A stretch of DNA of 31,967 bases from Chara braunii. Taxonomy: Eukaryota; Streptophyta; Charophyceae; Charales; Characeae. The translations under genes and the position numbers were made by a program. The stretch is taken from NCBI GenBank assembly GCA_003427395.1, contig BFEA01000063.1, positions 1,299,531-1,331,497 of the forward strand, read 5' to 3'. Under the pieces are notes generated by a model. It made no database searches, was not told where the DNA came from, and saw only the letters and a program-made list of their open reading frames with translations. This document shows positions 1-10,054 of this stretch, in pieces; the first letter of the stretch is position 1; every line of letters begins with the position of its first letter.

Positions 1-139
1 CAAAACCCACACATACACCTATGATGGATGAAGACCCTACCAATACCAACCAGGGGGAGCAAGTCGAATATCTCAATTGGTTGGCATCAAACATTCACCC
101 CACGACTTCCTGATTGGTAGTGGCATACCTGACCAACTG

Positions 140-725
140 AGGGCACACTCACACTAGGTACCAAATCCCCATTTCCCCCCAAAAAAAGGGTCCCCGGACA
201 GTCACACATGGTGAACATCTGCCCAAATTCTCAGAAGGGGTGACCATTTGTCAACGGGCTGCGAAGCTGTGGGGGAATGATATGCGGTGACCTCTGGAGG
301 TTACCGCAAATTCTCAATCTTTTTCCAAATTACCGTGCAATGTTGGAGAAAAAATGGAACCCCACGCTATCAGCGGCCTATCAATTGACAAAAAGGAGAT
401 TTGGGGAAATGGGCACACGCTCTGAGTGGTCAGACGCACGGAGCACCAGCAGAGAGGTTCATATGGACACCCGTTGGTGCGAACGGCCAGCAGTAACGAC
501 CCAAAAAAAAAAAAAAAAAGGAAACGGATTATAGAAAACGAATAATTGCATTTCCCATTTGAGGTATCCACCGTATGACTGGCGCCCTCCACAAGCACCT
601 GGCAGAGTGCGATGCAGCGACCTTGTCGTTAGCTTGTGTGACCGGCCAGGGCCGCATTTCCTCAAAACGGCCGTTTCCATTTTCCCATTTTTTGGGAATT
701 TGGGTACCTAGTGTGAGCGTGCCCT
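140..725. mobile_element. MITE family D, full-length copy with terminal inverted repeats
   Basis: The left end at 140-162 (AGGGCACACTCACACTAGG, then TACC) is matched in inverted orientation by 702-725, which ends CTAGTGTGAGCGTGCCCT. The match continues inward into AAATCCCC-like sequence. The 586-bp interior has no credible coding sequence: the short ORFs across it are interrupted by an A17 run. A diverged relative lies at 18040-18424 and shares the internal block around CCATTTGTCAACGG. The size, inverted ends and lack of a transposase point to a non-autonomous DNA transposon. No target-site duplication is obvious. The superfamily is not assigned. Confidence 0.7.
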
Positions 726-905
726 GAGATAGGCTCTTCTCTCGTTTCAAACGGAACAAAATAAAAAGGGGAATATCACCTAAGATATTTGCAATACGTA
801 GCTAAAGCTACCATTCAGAATCCGAAAGCGTAGTTCCAGATAACAAAAAAGTCCATTGCAAAGTGGACTGCTAAATCGGCCCATTGGAAAGTGAAAAGTT
901 ATCAA

Positions 906-1075
906 CAGGCCTAGCTCAGTTGGTACACCCATGAACTCTTGAAATACAGAACCAAGCTCGAATCCGGATGTAGTCAGATTAACAAAATAACATAGCTCTG
1001 AGTTACCTAGGGCCGGCCAGCTCAAGGATGATATCTCAAGGTTGTCGCCCTTATTGACAAGGGAGAAAATTGAGA
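906..1075 (+). mobile_element. tRNA-derived SINE, copy 1
   Basis: A Pol III A-box-like TAGCTCAGTTGG lies at 912-923, and a B-box-like AGCTCGAATCC lies at 955-965. This is tRNA spacing, but there is no complete cloverleaf or 3' CCA context. The following 100 bp (GAGTTACCTAGGGCCGGCC, then a GTCGCCCTT block) recur at 9021-9080 and 16690-16745. A minus-strand copy of the tRNA-like part is at 5229-5340. Recurrence of a tRNA head joined to a shared body is the hallmark of a SINE rather than a functional tRNA gene. Confidence 0.6.
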
Positions 1076-1130
1076 AGTTGCAGAGACTATGATGTGCATA
1101 TCCCCTCAGACAGAAAAACAAGAAAAATCG

Positions 1131-1203
1131 GCGGTATAGCTGAGTTAGCTAGGCACAGAAAAATGGCATTCAGGAGGTCATGGGTTCAAAAGCCATTGGC
1201 CTC
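1131..1203 (+). repeat. Second tRNA-like sequence (SINE head or tRNA relic)
   Basis: TAGCTGAGTTAGCTAGG at 1137-1153 resembles a D-arm/A-box. ATGGGTTCAAAAGCCAT at 1180-1196 forms a T-arm hairpin with a B-box-like loop. The anticodon arm is poor and the acceptor stem does not pair well, so a functional tRNA is unlikely. It lies just after SINE copy 1 and could be the head of a second, tandem SINE. Confidence 0.45.
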
Positions 1204-1252
1204 AATGTACCTCCTCATGTACCTCCCTGGGAAGACTCAAGAGTCCACCGTC

Positions 1253-1655
1253 TACCACATTGGGGCCCCCAATGGGCATTAAGCAGAAGGGAGGGCCGTA
1301 GGGGAGGCATAGAGAACGGTCCCAATGGCATGGTCTCTAATGCTACTGGCTGACCCCTGGCCGGTATCACCCACCTGCTGTAGCAGCTATCCCACATGCT
1401 GGTGGATGCAGCGCCCTCATGTACCCTCATTGGCGCACGAACACAGATGTGGCTGCTACCACGTTGGGCCCCCCATTAAGCAGAGAGGAGGGCCGTAGGG
1501 GAGGCATATAGACTGGTCCCAATGGCATGGTCTCCAATGCTACTGGCTGACCCCTGGCCGGTATCACCCACCTGCTGTAGCAGCTATCCCACCTGCTGGT
1601 GGGTGCAGCACCCACATGTCCCCTCATTGGAGGCATGAACACAGATGTGGCTGCT
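1253..1655. repeat. Tandem duplication of a ~200-bp unit
   Basis: Two head-to-tail units, 1253-1456 and 1457-1655, both begin TACCAC followed by TTGGGCCCCC-like sequence. Both contain GGGCCGTAGGGGAGGCAT, a block around CTACTGGCTGACCCCTGG, and AACACAGATGTGGCTGCTAC at the end. They differ by scattered substitutions and a few short indels. Open frames across them differ between the units, so this is treated as non-coding. Confidence 0.85.
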
Positions 1656-2410
1656 ACAGGGTTCTCCATAATACTATAATGATAATATAAAAAAGCCTAA
1701 AAGGCTTCCCTTTCCGGAATTGACAGTTGATTGAATTGGTTGGGCTTAAGCCACCACTTCCTCCAAGCCTCCTTTTGCCGAGGCGGAGTAGAAGCTTAGT
1801 GCGGCCTTTTTCTTGTGTTGGCAGGCGTCACCACCCATTTTTGTTCCGTGGCGGCCAGCCTCATGACCTCTTTTGTTTTGTGTTTGGCCGGTGCCGCCAA
1901 CCACTTTGTTTCCGTGGCGCCCTGCCTCCAAAGAGGACCGTGTAGTTTATATTCACGGCTTAGCCCTCACAACTTAACCTTCCACTCTGAAAGCTAGTGA
2001 TGGTTCAAATTAAGCTTTCCAAAAGGGAACCAGAAAAAAAAAACAAGAAAAACAAAAGCATAAAAAGGCAACGTGGTTCTGAAACAACGGCCTCCATTCA
2101 AAAATTGTTCTCGGAAGCTTGGCGCACATGATCGTCACCTATACATACCATACACGTGCACCACCTTTACATACCATCCACGTGCACCTTTCCACTGTGC
2201 ACCTTCCTGCCACGAGGGAGATACCTTTTCCTTTTTGAAAAACCACAAACCAAGGCAGGTACTTTTCAGACATGTTGTCTCAAACAAATTAATTGCTTAC
2301 CCCAAACCTATTGGAGATACAATTGAGTTGTTTCTCTGTGTCAATGACCATATTAAAAACTAGACAGTGTGGAAAGAATCCTATGCAGTGCATGTGCCCT
2401 TTACACAAAC
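1656..2410. other. Non-coding stretch with a small tandem duplication
   Basis: 1801-1927 holds two diverged ~63-bp units that both end in TTCCGTGGCG followed by a CCTGCCTC-like segment. ACATACCATCCACGTGCACC-like sequence is repeated twice around 2140-2190. No coding sequence or RNA was recognised in the rest. Confidence 0.5.
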
Positions 2411-2915
2411 TCGCATACGTTGTTCACTTACCCCGACCATTAGCCTGTGACAGACAACACACTTAGGACATCATATACATAATTGAATCTGTTCGTATCT
2501 ACAATCAGACACATGCAAGCAGTACAGATCCTGCCCTCACTAATGCGTTGTTCACTTACCCCGACAATTAACCTCCGAGAGACAACACACTTGGGACATC
2601 ATATAATTGAATCTGTTCGTATCTACAATCAAATACATGCAAGCAGTACAGATCCTGGCCTCACTCGCATACGTTGTTCACTTACCCCGACAATTAACCT
2701 CTGAGAGACAACACACTTAGGACATCATATAATTGAATCGGTTCGTATTTTGTATCTACAATCAGATACATGTTAGCAGTACAGATCGTAGCCTCAGTAC
2801 ACCTCTGAGGGCATGACCAGCACGTCATACAACTGAAAAATTCCTCCTATTTACGATCAGATACATCCGACTTGTTAGTTCCTCCTATTTACGATCAGGT
2901 ACATCCGACTTGTTA
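2411..2915. repeat. Minisatellite: three ~125-130 bp units plus two 38-bp units
   Basis: Units start near 2411, 2541 and 2665. They share GTTGTTCACTTACCCCGAC, GACAACACACTT, ATTGAATC and ATACATGCAAGCAGTACAG-type blocks. At 2840-2877 and 2878-2915 a different 38-bp unit (TTCCTCCTATTTACGATCAG start) is duplicated almost perfectly. It appears to derive from the ATCAGATACAT part of the large unit. Confidence 0.85.
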
Positions 2916-3117
2916 GTCTCCAAGGCAGCATGGGACACTTTGCCGAGGTGGCGGTAGGAGCTTTTCCACTGAACCTGGGCATGGCTGCTGTTAGCTACAT
3001 CACCGAAGCTCCTGGTGCACGTGTTCCCAAAGCGCAGAACTGCTCTTAACAAACCCTAAGCCCTACACAGAATGGGGAACCCAACCCACGAAACTGTCAC
3101 AGAACAGGCCATCAGCT

Positions 3118-3326
3118 CGAGTGCTGATTCGAGCCCCCCAAAAAAAAGAATGGAGCCACCACACTAGCCTTCCCGAAGACTCCATCACCATCTTTAACAA
3201 CCACAACGCGGCCTCATCATGAATGTATACAAGCTACCTTTCCAGTCTGTTAAAGCCATGACAAGGGTGCACTGTGTTAGACGGAAGATGGTACTTTCCG
3301 TGTGTCACACATCACAGGGCGTCGCC
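3118..3326. other. Stretch with a B-box-like motif, otherwise nothing recognised
   Basis: GATTCGAGCCCC followed by a short A-run at 3126-3147 looks like the 3' part of a tRNA-derived sequence. A 149-codon open frame starts at 3219 and covers the inverted repeat below, but it has no recognisable domain and contains inverted-repeat sequence, so it is not called as a gene. Confidence 0.3.
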
Positions 3327-3474
3327 GCACGGGACACGAAACGAAAAACAAAACGAGTGCATCTTCCTGCAGATAATGGCCAGGTTTGTAGGTTTCCTAT
3401 AAATAGTAACGAGTGTATTTTGCCACCTTTCATGGGCAGATGCACTCGTTTCGTTTTCGTTTCGTGTGCCGTGC
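3327..3474. mobile_element. Inverted-repeat element E (foldback/MITE-like)
   Basis: The left arm 3327-3372 and right arm 3436-3474 are near-perfect reverse complements. The left reads CACGAAACGAAAAACAAAACG and continues to GAGTGCATCTTCC; the right reads GCAGATGCACTCG and continues to TTTCGTGTGCCGTGC. A ~63-bp loop contains CTATAAATAG. Weaker symmetry extends outward (GTGTCACAC on the left, GTCACACGTCAC on the right). One copy was seen. Confidence 0.65.
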
Positions 3475-3600
3475 AGCGAGACCCACAGTTTGGTAGTCAC
3501 ACGTCACAGTTAACCAAATGGATCATCATGACCGGACCCAATAATGTTAGCAGCAACCCTGCCATATCGCTGAAAGGTAAAAACACAGGCACCTTCGGCG

Positions 3601-3770
3601 ATGTCCAAAGAGCATTGGATTCAGCGCCTGAATCCAGATGTTTTTCATGCGGAGATGCAGAAAAGTAGACCAATCGGGAGCTTCCGCAACTATCCACAGA
3701 CATGTCCAGATTCATGCGATCAGGAGCTTCCACAACTATCCACAAACATGTCCAGATTCAGGCGCTCCAT
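3601..3770. mobile_element. MITE family B, diverged copy 1 with internal duplication
   Basis: AAAGAGCATTGGATTCAGCG at 3607-3626, followed by a CCTGAATCCAGATG segment and a GGAGATGCAGAAAAG block, matches the left half of the family B elements at 15.5 and 16.1-16.4 kb. The right part is a 46-bp direct duplication, 3675-3720 and 3721-3766 approximately, both reading GGAGCTTCC then CATGTCCAGATTCA. Confidence 0.55.
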
Positions 3771-4740
3771 CCATGCACCCGCTGTTGATAAGCATCATAT
3801 CACAATAGTGCTGAAGGGGCCAACCCCCCTTCAAACAATAAAAAGGAAAAGACAAACTAGCAGTTGTCACGTCATAAAACTATTATGATTTTTAATTTAT
3901 TTTTAAGCTGTCTTCTCCTCATCGAGGGACAGCTATATGTGTATATATCGTCAAACAGAGCTGCCCGGTAACCCGTAGGCAGAGAGGGGGGAGAAGAGGA
4001 CACGAAACGAGGGGATTTGACAAACTGTTTCGATGGAGTTTCGCCAACATACTCGTAAGGAGGCTGAACCCTCAACAGTCTGCAGAACCCCCTAACTGAT
4101 TACACAGTAATCCCGGCTGTGGTTAAAAGCATCAATGACTGGCCAACAACTGATACCCTGAGGTGGGCACCAACCACTGCCCTCAAGGTACCTGAGACGA
4201 ATATCAAAGCAGACTATCACTCACCCACACCAGATGGGAAACCCTACAGACTGTCCGTTCACAACCCCATCACAAGCAACAACCAAGCAAAACACCCACG
4301 AAACAAAGAAAGGTCTGTCACAGCCGAAAAATACACTCCAGACACGCCGCTAGCAGTAGAGGCACAGCATGGCCGCGTAGTGACGGCCCATAGAGGCCCA
4401 TACATATAATTTTCTCTCACCTCACATATTTCACTGGCTTCTACCATGTCCTGGAAGCTATCTTCTCCTCTCACGACCTACCTACCACTACTCCTAGGGC
4501 TATACACGGGACCCCTGCAAACATAAAATATGCAGCATCGAAGCCTCAAAAAAAGGGAAAAAAAGAAAAAAAAAGAAAAAAAAGCAAAAACAGACACACA
4601 CACAGCCTCGACCTTTGCCAAATGCACAGCCAAACCTGTGACTCTACTAGACCTCGTAGATTCGGCATTGCGTTGGGGCCGCGGTGTACTCACACAAGAG
4701 CCTTTAAAGCCTGACCTCTGGACGTAATCGTGGTCGTATA
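3771..4740. other. No gene recognised
   Basis: Open frames of 60-96 codons occur (for example 4119-4409) but show no family signature, splice structure or coding bias that I can defend. An A-rich simple tract lies at 4548-4585. Confidence 0.4.
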
Positions 4741-5228
4741 CATCCAAGAACGGTCGTAGTTGCTGTCAGATACATCAGTGATCGGGCGTGATTGGCGTTC
4801 GCTACATACAGGAAAATTGTAGTGCGAGTATGCTCCCAAGTTAGTTCGCCGTTTGGGGATGGACTGCTAGGTGGAATCGGGAGGTTCTCCAGGGGTTGCG
4901 TAGACCCCCATTTAGACTGGATAGATAATAGGTTGCAGTAGCAATTACGGAAGCGCAGAGGGCTCTATTGGATCAGGTTTGTCGGTACACTCTAACAGTG
5001 TTTACTCACCGGAATTGGCTTAACAGACGCTGGGCATTCGCCTGGTGACTTGTTATTTCCGGGTTGTTTGCAAGGAATTCCCGGCCTCAATTCCTTCAAT
5101 TGGCATATGGAATAACTCGTTCCCGGCCACATAACAGTGTTTACAGCGTCAGCCTTGCACCGGAATGGTGCCGTGATCGTGGTCAGCTGCATCCATGTCC
5201 GGGCGTCATTGCGCCAACATCGTAGTTT
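4741..5228. other. Unassigned repeat-like stretch
   Basis: Contains GTCAGATACATC and GTCAGCTGCATCC motifs near 4765 and 5183 that resemble GTCAGATGCATCC in the duplicated unit at 8297-8622. TAGTGCGAGTATGC at 4815-4829 resembles a family D end. No gene was recognised. Confidence 0.35.
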
Positions 5229-5340
5229 AATTTTTTTTCTTTTTTCCCGGTAATCTCACTGCATCTGGATTTGAACTTGCGTTCTGTATTTCAACAGTTC
5301 ACCACAGTATTTGCACGTGCTGTGAAAGTCGCATCCGCAG
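5229..5340 (-). mobile_element. tRNA-derived SINE, copy 2 (5'-truncated)
   Basis: Read on the minus strand, GTTGAAATACAGAAC followed by GTTCAAATCC and AGATGCAGTGAGATTA matches SINE copy 1 at 937-980 almost base for base. On this strand it ends in an A-rich tail (T-rich on plus at 5229-5246), as expected for a retroposed SINE. The A-box half is poor or missing. Confidence 0.6.
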
Positions 5341-5389
5341 ATCACGAATGCCGTTTCGTGCACAACCAAATGGAATTATGGAACCCCAT

Positions 5390-5875
5390 TCCCGGGGGGG
5401 GGGGGGAGGAGGGGAAAGCAAACCCCACGTTTTACGGTTTTGGGGTCATCAAACGAGTCACGTGAGCATGACCTCCTCCGATTTCTTTTATTTCTTTTTT
5501 TATAGCCCTTCGGGGGAGCGAAGGGCAGTGAAAAATTGTGATAAGCTGGTCAGTGGGCTCAGCCCACGGTATTCTTTAGTAAAAGGCGAATGAGTAGTAC
5601 GCCAGTTGAGCTGGACACGCAGCTGAATGACCTCCTCCGATTAGAAGTGCTTTTCTTTTCTTTTCTTTTTTCTTTTTTCTTTTTTTTTCTTTTTTGCTTT
5701 TATTTTCCATGTAGTTCCGACTCCTGACGTTTTTGCTTTCGTGGTAAAGAATTGGGTAATAACTTTGCTGATCAATAATTCGGTAATAATTTCCTAAATA
5801 AATGTATACACGCCTCAACCACCAGCAACCGTAGAGACTAAGGGCCCTCCTCCACCACTCACCACCTGTGCAAAA
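5390..5875. other. Simple-sequence-rich stretch
   Basis: A G-run with one A lies at 5395-5412, and a TTCTTTTC-type polypyrimidine tract at 5648-5700. TAGCCCTTCGGGGGAGCGAAGGG at 5503-5525 contains a hairpin (CCCTTCG/CGAAGGG). No gene was recognised. Confidence 0.4.
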
Positions 5876-6280
5876 TGAAAACGAGCTATCCGCTACAACC
5901 TTTATTTCTGGATGAGAACGAGCTCTCCGCTAGAACCTTCATTTCTGTCTTTTGTGGATATGGTGAGCAGCAGAGCGACGCCCTCGAACCACCAGTGACA
6001 CGAGCGTTTGTGTTAGTTGACGAAGCTACCTCCCTAGAACCTTTATTTCTGGATGAAAACCAGCTACCTCGCTAGAACCTTTATTTCTGGACGAAAACGA
6101 GCTATCCGCTACAACCTTTATTTCTGGATGAAAACGAGCTTTCCACTAGAACCTTTATTTCTGGATGAAAACGAGCTTTCCGCTAGAACCTTTGTCTTTC
6201 GTGGATATGGTGAGCAGCAGAGCGAGGCCCTCAAACCACCGGTAACAGAGCGTTTGTGTTACGTTGACGAAGCTATACCT
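5875..6280. repeat. 37-38 bp minisatellite nested inside a larger duplication
   Basis: At least six units of the type ACCTTTATTTCTGGATGAAA, followed by an ACGAGCT.TCCGCTAGA segment, run from 5875 to about 6195. The flanking block GTGGATATGGTGAGCAGCAG, with a downstream GCGTTTGTGTTA and GACGAAGCT, occurs twice (5953-6030 and 6200-6275), giving a higher-order structure. Open frames pass through it but reflect the repeat. Confidence 0.85.
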
Positions 6281-6558
6281 TCCAATGCTCGCGAGCCTGC
6301 GACTGTGCATTCTGCAAGTGGCCTGCCGTGTTCTCTGCCGCCTCAGTAAATTGTTAACAAAAAGTCAATCTTTGAATTGAGGCTCGCAAGAGACAGAGAC
6401 AGAGCCGCGGCGGCCGAATCGGAAAGCACTCGGTTCAGTAGTGAGAGTGGGTCATTAGGGGAGTGTGGATAGGATCTGGACTTGGTCATCGGCCGCGTTC
6501 GTCTCATCAGACTTCAGTGTAGAGGGATTAGCTCAAGAGGCAGTTTAACTGGTGGTAA

Positions 6559-6669
6559 CTACTGTCTTCCCCCGAACACAACGCACCCTCATTTTGGCTG
6601 TATCTGACCGGAAATATAGCTTGTATACATTCATTTTTAGGGTGCGTTATGTTCGGGGGAAGACGGTAG
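6559..6669. mobile_element. MITE family A, copy 1 (111 bp including TA flanks)
   Basis: The left end CTACTGTCTTCCCCCGAACA and the right end TTCGGGGGAAGACGGTAG are inverted repeats extending about 30 bp each (through ACGCACCCT/AGGGTGCGT). The element lies between TA dinucleotides (6560-6561 and 6667-6668). The centre carries GACCGGAAATATAGCTTG. The length is identical to copies at 15676 and 17384. The features fit a Tc1/mariner-type MITE. Confidence 0.85.
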
Positions 6670-6839
6670 TCGCTCAGATCATAGTCTTCCTCGCAAGTTA
6701 AGTCGGTCCTCCTGCTTCAATTAATTGGAAAGTTCGTTCGAAAGATTCCCACCTCAACTGCAGTTCTTTTTTTCTTTTTTTTTTTTTCAAAGAGTTCAAC
6801 TGCAGTTTCAGGTAAGATGCTTATTTGTAGTTTGAAATT

Positions 6840-7007
6840 TGGAATTCCAGAGCGATGGGTTCCGCAGGCAGGCAAGTGCCTGTAAGCTATGCTGGCTGAT
6901 GGTGTCAGATGCCCCCGGTTTGAGTGGTGAGGGTCCCCGGCCTCGATTTCAATTATGTATGTAATGGATTGAATGGTTTAAAATAAAAATTGAAAAAAAA
7001 AAAAAAA
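6840..7007 (+). repeat. Possible retroposon 3' end with A15 tail
   Basis: CCTCGATTTCAATTATGTAT at 6942-6961 and a TGGTTTAAAATAAAAATTG segment are followed by 15 A at about 6993-7007. This is the layout of a SINE or processed retroposon 3' end. The body was not matched to the other SINE copies. Confidence 0.35.
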
Positions 7008-7253
7008 CTATTACCGCATATGCCAGTAAGAGCAACTTACTCAGCTCCAGGTGAACTGGCGATTCACTAACTGGGCAGCGATATGCGTTCTCGGGCAGCT
7101 GATCAGAGAAGGAACTTCACGACTTTCGCATTGAGTTCTCCTTTCATTCTACTTTGTATTCGAGTTCCTTTCTTTCTTTCTACTTGGTCTTATTCGAGTT
7201 CCTTTCATTCTACTTGTTTTGTGATTGTTGTTTTACGACCAAGCGATAGTTAC

Positions 7254-7383
7254 TGGGCCTCGCTAAACTACTCTCGACATGCACGAACGAGAAAAATCAT
7301 GGCGGTGCATCTTTTTTCCCATGTTCTAGGGGAAGATTCACTCTCGTTTTGGGACATTCAGGGAGTAGTGGAGCGAGGCCCAT
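7254..7383. mobile_element. MITE family C, copy 1
   Basis: The left end GGGCCTCGCTAAACTACTCTC at 7255 is the inverted counterpart of GGGAGTAGTGGAGCGAGGCCC ending at 7382. The interior block (CATGTTCTAGGGGAAGATTC, CTCTCGTTTTG) recurs at 16.8, 17.7 and 18.0 kb. About 130 bp, no coding capacity. Confidence 0.75.
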
Positions 7384-7610
7384 GACCGTATCGTTGCCAT
7401 TGCCACTGTTCTGCGTGCTTTCTTTTCTTTTCTTTTCTTTTTCGTTTTCTTTTTCCCCGAATATAAGCTATCTAACGACCACACGGTCCTCGACTCGACG
7501 ACATACTGCATGCCTTTGGATTCGTGTTCAGGAACGGCCATCTACGTTGAATCATCAGTTCCTGTATCGCGTTGCTTTGGCGTCGTTACGTGTGCTCGCG
7601 CCTCGTGAGA

Positions 7611-7822
7611 GCTATGTCAGTTTTTGAGTTCCAATCCTGCCAGCAATCAACCTGCAATAACTCTGACATATGTCAGCTTTAACTTCCATATGTCAGTTTG
7701 AGTTCCAATCCTGCGAGCAATCAACCTGTAATAACTCTGACATATGTCAGTTTTAAGCTTCATATGTCAGTTTTGAGTTCCAATCCTGCGACCAATCAAC
7801 CTGCAATAACTTTAACATATGA
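7611..7822. repeat. Tandem array of three ~75-bp units
   Basis: Each unit contains CATATGTCAGTTTTGAGTTCC (with small variants), CCAATCCTGC and AATCAACCTGCAATAACT, starting near 7611, 7688 and 7760. Confidence 0.85.
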
Positions 7823-7847
7823 CCATGAGCATACCGAACGGCCAGAT

Positions 7848-8242
7848 AGTTGCCCCAAATACAGTGTCATGACCACGCGTTCTATTCGGGTGGAAACGGT
7901 ATTGGGGGGAAGACGATCGCAACGCCGCCCTGGCTGGCTATCCTACGACAGGGCCGCGCATTTCGCCTTCAACCCCGTGCCATTTTTAGTTTGCGGACAT
8001 CCTTGTTTGCTAGGGTAGGGTTTTCCTGGATGTATGTGACCGCAAAAACTGCCAGAGTCAGTCGGGGGAATCTCCAGTGTGAGTATGCGTCCTTCAGTTA
8101 GCAGAACCCGACTATACTGGACTGCAGAGATTAGATGACAGTGGTTACTGAAGACCCCAAACCGAACGGACGGTCATTATCGCTGTAACTAGACTGGAAG
8201 TTCCCCCAAATACAGATATTACGACCGACTAGGGGAAGATGG
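7848..8242. repeat. Two diverged family A relics
   Basis: 8146-8242 runs from TACTGAAGACCCC through GTCATTATCGCTGTAACTAG and CCCCCAAATACAG to AGGGGAAGATGG. This parallels family A copy 3 at 17384 in order and length. 7848-7916 carries only the right-hand part (GCCCCAAATACAG to GGGGGGAAGAC). Confidence 0.5.
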
Positions 8243-8296
8243 AGGGATGGATGGACTGATCCTAGTCACACGTGAAGCTCACTGTTCAGAGTATTG

Positions 8297-8622
8297 TACG
8301 GCCGACGTAAAACATGGTCAGATGCATCCACTGTGTTTTCATGGCTCACATAGTGGCATGCAAACTTCATTTGGTCACCCCCTCCCCTCTTTCCCGCCCA
8401 ATTTAAACCGAAGGATATTGTGCGGGAGGTTGTCGCTGTATCTAGATTCTAGACTGAACGTTGAACGGCCGACGTAAAATATGGTCAGATGCATCCACTG
8501 TGTTTTCATGGCTCATGCAAACTTCATTTGGTCACCCCTTCCCCTCTTTCCCGCCCAATTTAAACCGAAGGATATTGTGCGGGGGGTTATCGCTGTATCT
8601 AGATTCTAGACTGAACGTTGCC
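8297..8622. repeat. Tandem duplication, unit ~163 bp
   Basis: Unit 1 (8297-8461) and unit 2 (8462-8622) share ACGGCCGACGTAAAA, GTCAGATGCATCCACTGTG, TTTAAACCGAAGGATATTGT and CTAGATTCTAGACTGAACG. Unit 2 lacks about 11 bp after CATGGCTCA. The open frames over it are repeat-derived. Confidence 0.85.
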
Positions 8623-8869
8623 CCACATGATGCAGCTATAACGACCGTGCAAGCTTTTACTCGGTGGAAGAAGGCAGCGGAGCTTTTCAGCCAACCGCTG
8701 ACCATCTCATGCTTATACCCACATTTGTTTCGCTGGCTACGCGAGAACGACAATCATAACAAACAACCTCGTCAGTTAACGGACGCCATTTTGTAAGTCG
8801 ACGTGCCATCTTCCCCGTCTTCCCTCTCTCGAAACGAAAAGGGAGGGTAGCCCTACTGCACCTGTCAGG

Positions 8870-9090
8870 ATCCGAACTGAAGACCTGCTAATCGACAATT
8901 ACACGAGTAGCATTATTCACACGGCACGAGGGACGGACGTGCAGTCTGTAGTCGCCTGACCGGGCGAACACGAGTCAATCTACGCAATAACAAGAAATGA
9001 AAAACACAGATTAGACACAAGATTGAATTTACCTGGGCTGGATAGTCCGATGATAATACCGTAAGGTCATCGCCCTCTTTAAAAAAAATA
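8870..9090. mobile_element. SINE remains (body matching copy 1; tRNA-like T-arm on minus)
   Basis: 9021-9080 (TTACCTGGGCTGGATAGTCC, GATGATAAT, AAGGTCATCGCCCTC) matches SINE copy 1 at 1000-1060 and is followed by an A-rich run. At 8863-8883, read on minus, CAGTTCGGATCCTGACAGG forms a T-arm-like hairpin. The two parts are in different orientations, suggesting adjacent or rearranged copies. Confidence 0.45.
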
Positions 9091-9802
9091 AAAAATCGAA
9101 CTGATCTAGAGAGCCTGCGAGAACAGGACCGTACACACATCCCGGCTGACGAACCCATTTAATACATAGATGCAAAAATCAGACTGGCCTAGGGTGCCTG
9201 CAGGAAATATCGACAACACACCCCATCTGGAGAACGTTTCTCCTACAGCCGTGATCTATACAGAGCGCTTTCCCGAGACGTCCAGATCCATAGGTTGGAT
9301 TTCACACACGGCTTACTCCCAATACGTAGGTAAGCAATACGTAGTCTTAACTGATTGGGGGAAATGCATGCGCAGCTTTAAATACCTACCTACGTACCTG
9401 AACTCCTCAATGCGCCATCAGACCGCTACCCACGAACAGCATGCACTGATCTCTCACTCAGGACCCTTTCCCTCAGAGGATCCTCACGAACAGGACCCTT
9501 GCGTCGTGGCCGTAGTAACCACAAAACCAGCATGAATTCATTCCTCACCCGGAGGACCACACCCACGCAGACCACTCCATAACCCCTTCATGCATTGGAC
9601 CCTTACGTTGTGGCCGCAGTAACCACAACCAGCATGCACCATCACTGACGCAGAAGGGACGCTCACGCACAGAGCCGGGCCCTCACTTTACAGGAGCACT
9701 CACTCAGTGTTTGTTGCATAGCATGTCCACTAGCTGAGCCACGAAAAAACTGAATTGACGGGTTCCTCCTCCCTTGCCTGCCTGGGCACAGCCTCTAAAC
9801 CC
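9091..9802. other. No gene recognised; direct repeat noted
   Basis: A direct repeat at about 9492-9535 and 9597-9640 shares GGACCCTT.CGT.GTGGCCG and GTAACCACAA..CCAGCATG. A 121-codon open frame (9170-9535) overlaps it and has no recognisable domain. Confidence 0.4.
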
Positions 9803-9947
9803 ATCTCTCTCTCTCTCTCTCTCTCTCTCAACTTCTTTTGGTCATTCGGGATATACATCTCTCTCTCTCTCTCTCTCTCAACTTCTTTTGGTCATTCGGG
9901 ATATACATCTCTCTCTCTCTCAACTTCTTTTGGTCATTCAGGATATA

Positions 9948-9993
<46 letters not shown>

Positions 9994-10021
9994 AACCTTT
10001 TTTGGTCATTCAGGATACACA

Positions 10022-10052
<31 letters not shown>

Positions 10053-10054
10053 AT
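9803..10054. repeat. Composite minisatellite: (TC)n alternating with a ~30-bp unit, ending in (GT)n
   Basis: TC tracts of varying length (9803-9829, 9859-9879, 9908-9921, 9951-9991) alternate with AACTTCTTTTGGTCATTC and GGGATATACAT-type units, the last reading AGGATACACATGTG and merging into a GT tract (about 10021-10054). The 30-bp unit is well conserved while the TC tracts differ in length. Confidence 0.95.

Noticed and set aside
906-975. Functional tRNA gene
   Set aside because: A- and B-boxes are present, but the cloverleaf is incomplete and the same head recurs with a common body, so a SINE is the better reading.
3219-3668. 149-codon plus-strand open frame
   Set aside because: It runs across the inverted repeat of element E and into a MITE, and has no domain or codon pattern.
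4119-4409. Possible homology with 17180-17240 (DTLRWA / DTIRWA)
   Set aside because: Only a few residues agree, and the DNA does not align beyond that.
5503-5525. Hairpin resembling a bacterial terminator
   Set aside because: Eukaryotic context; no gene ends there.
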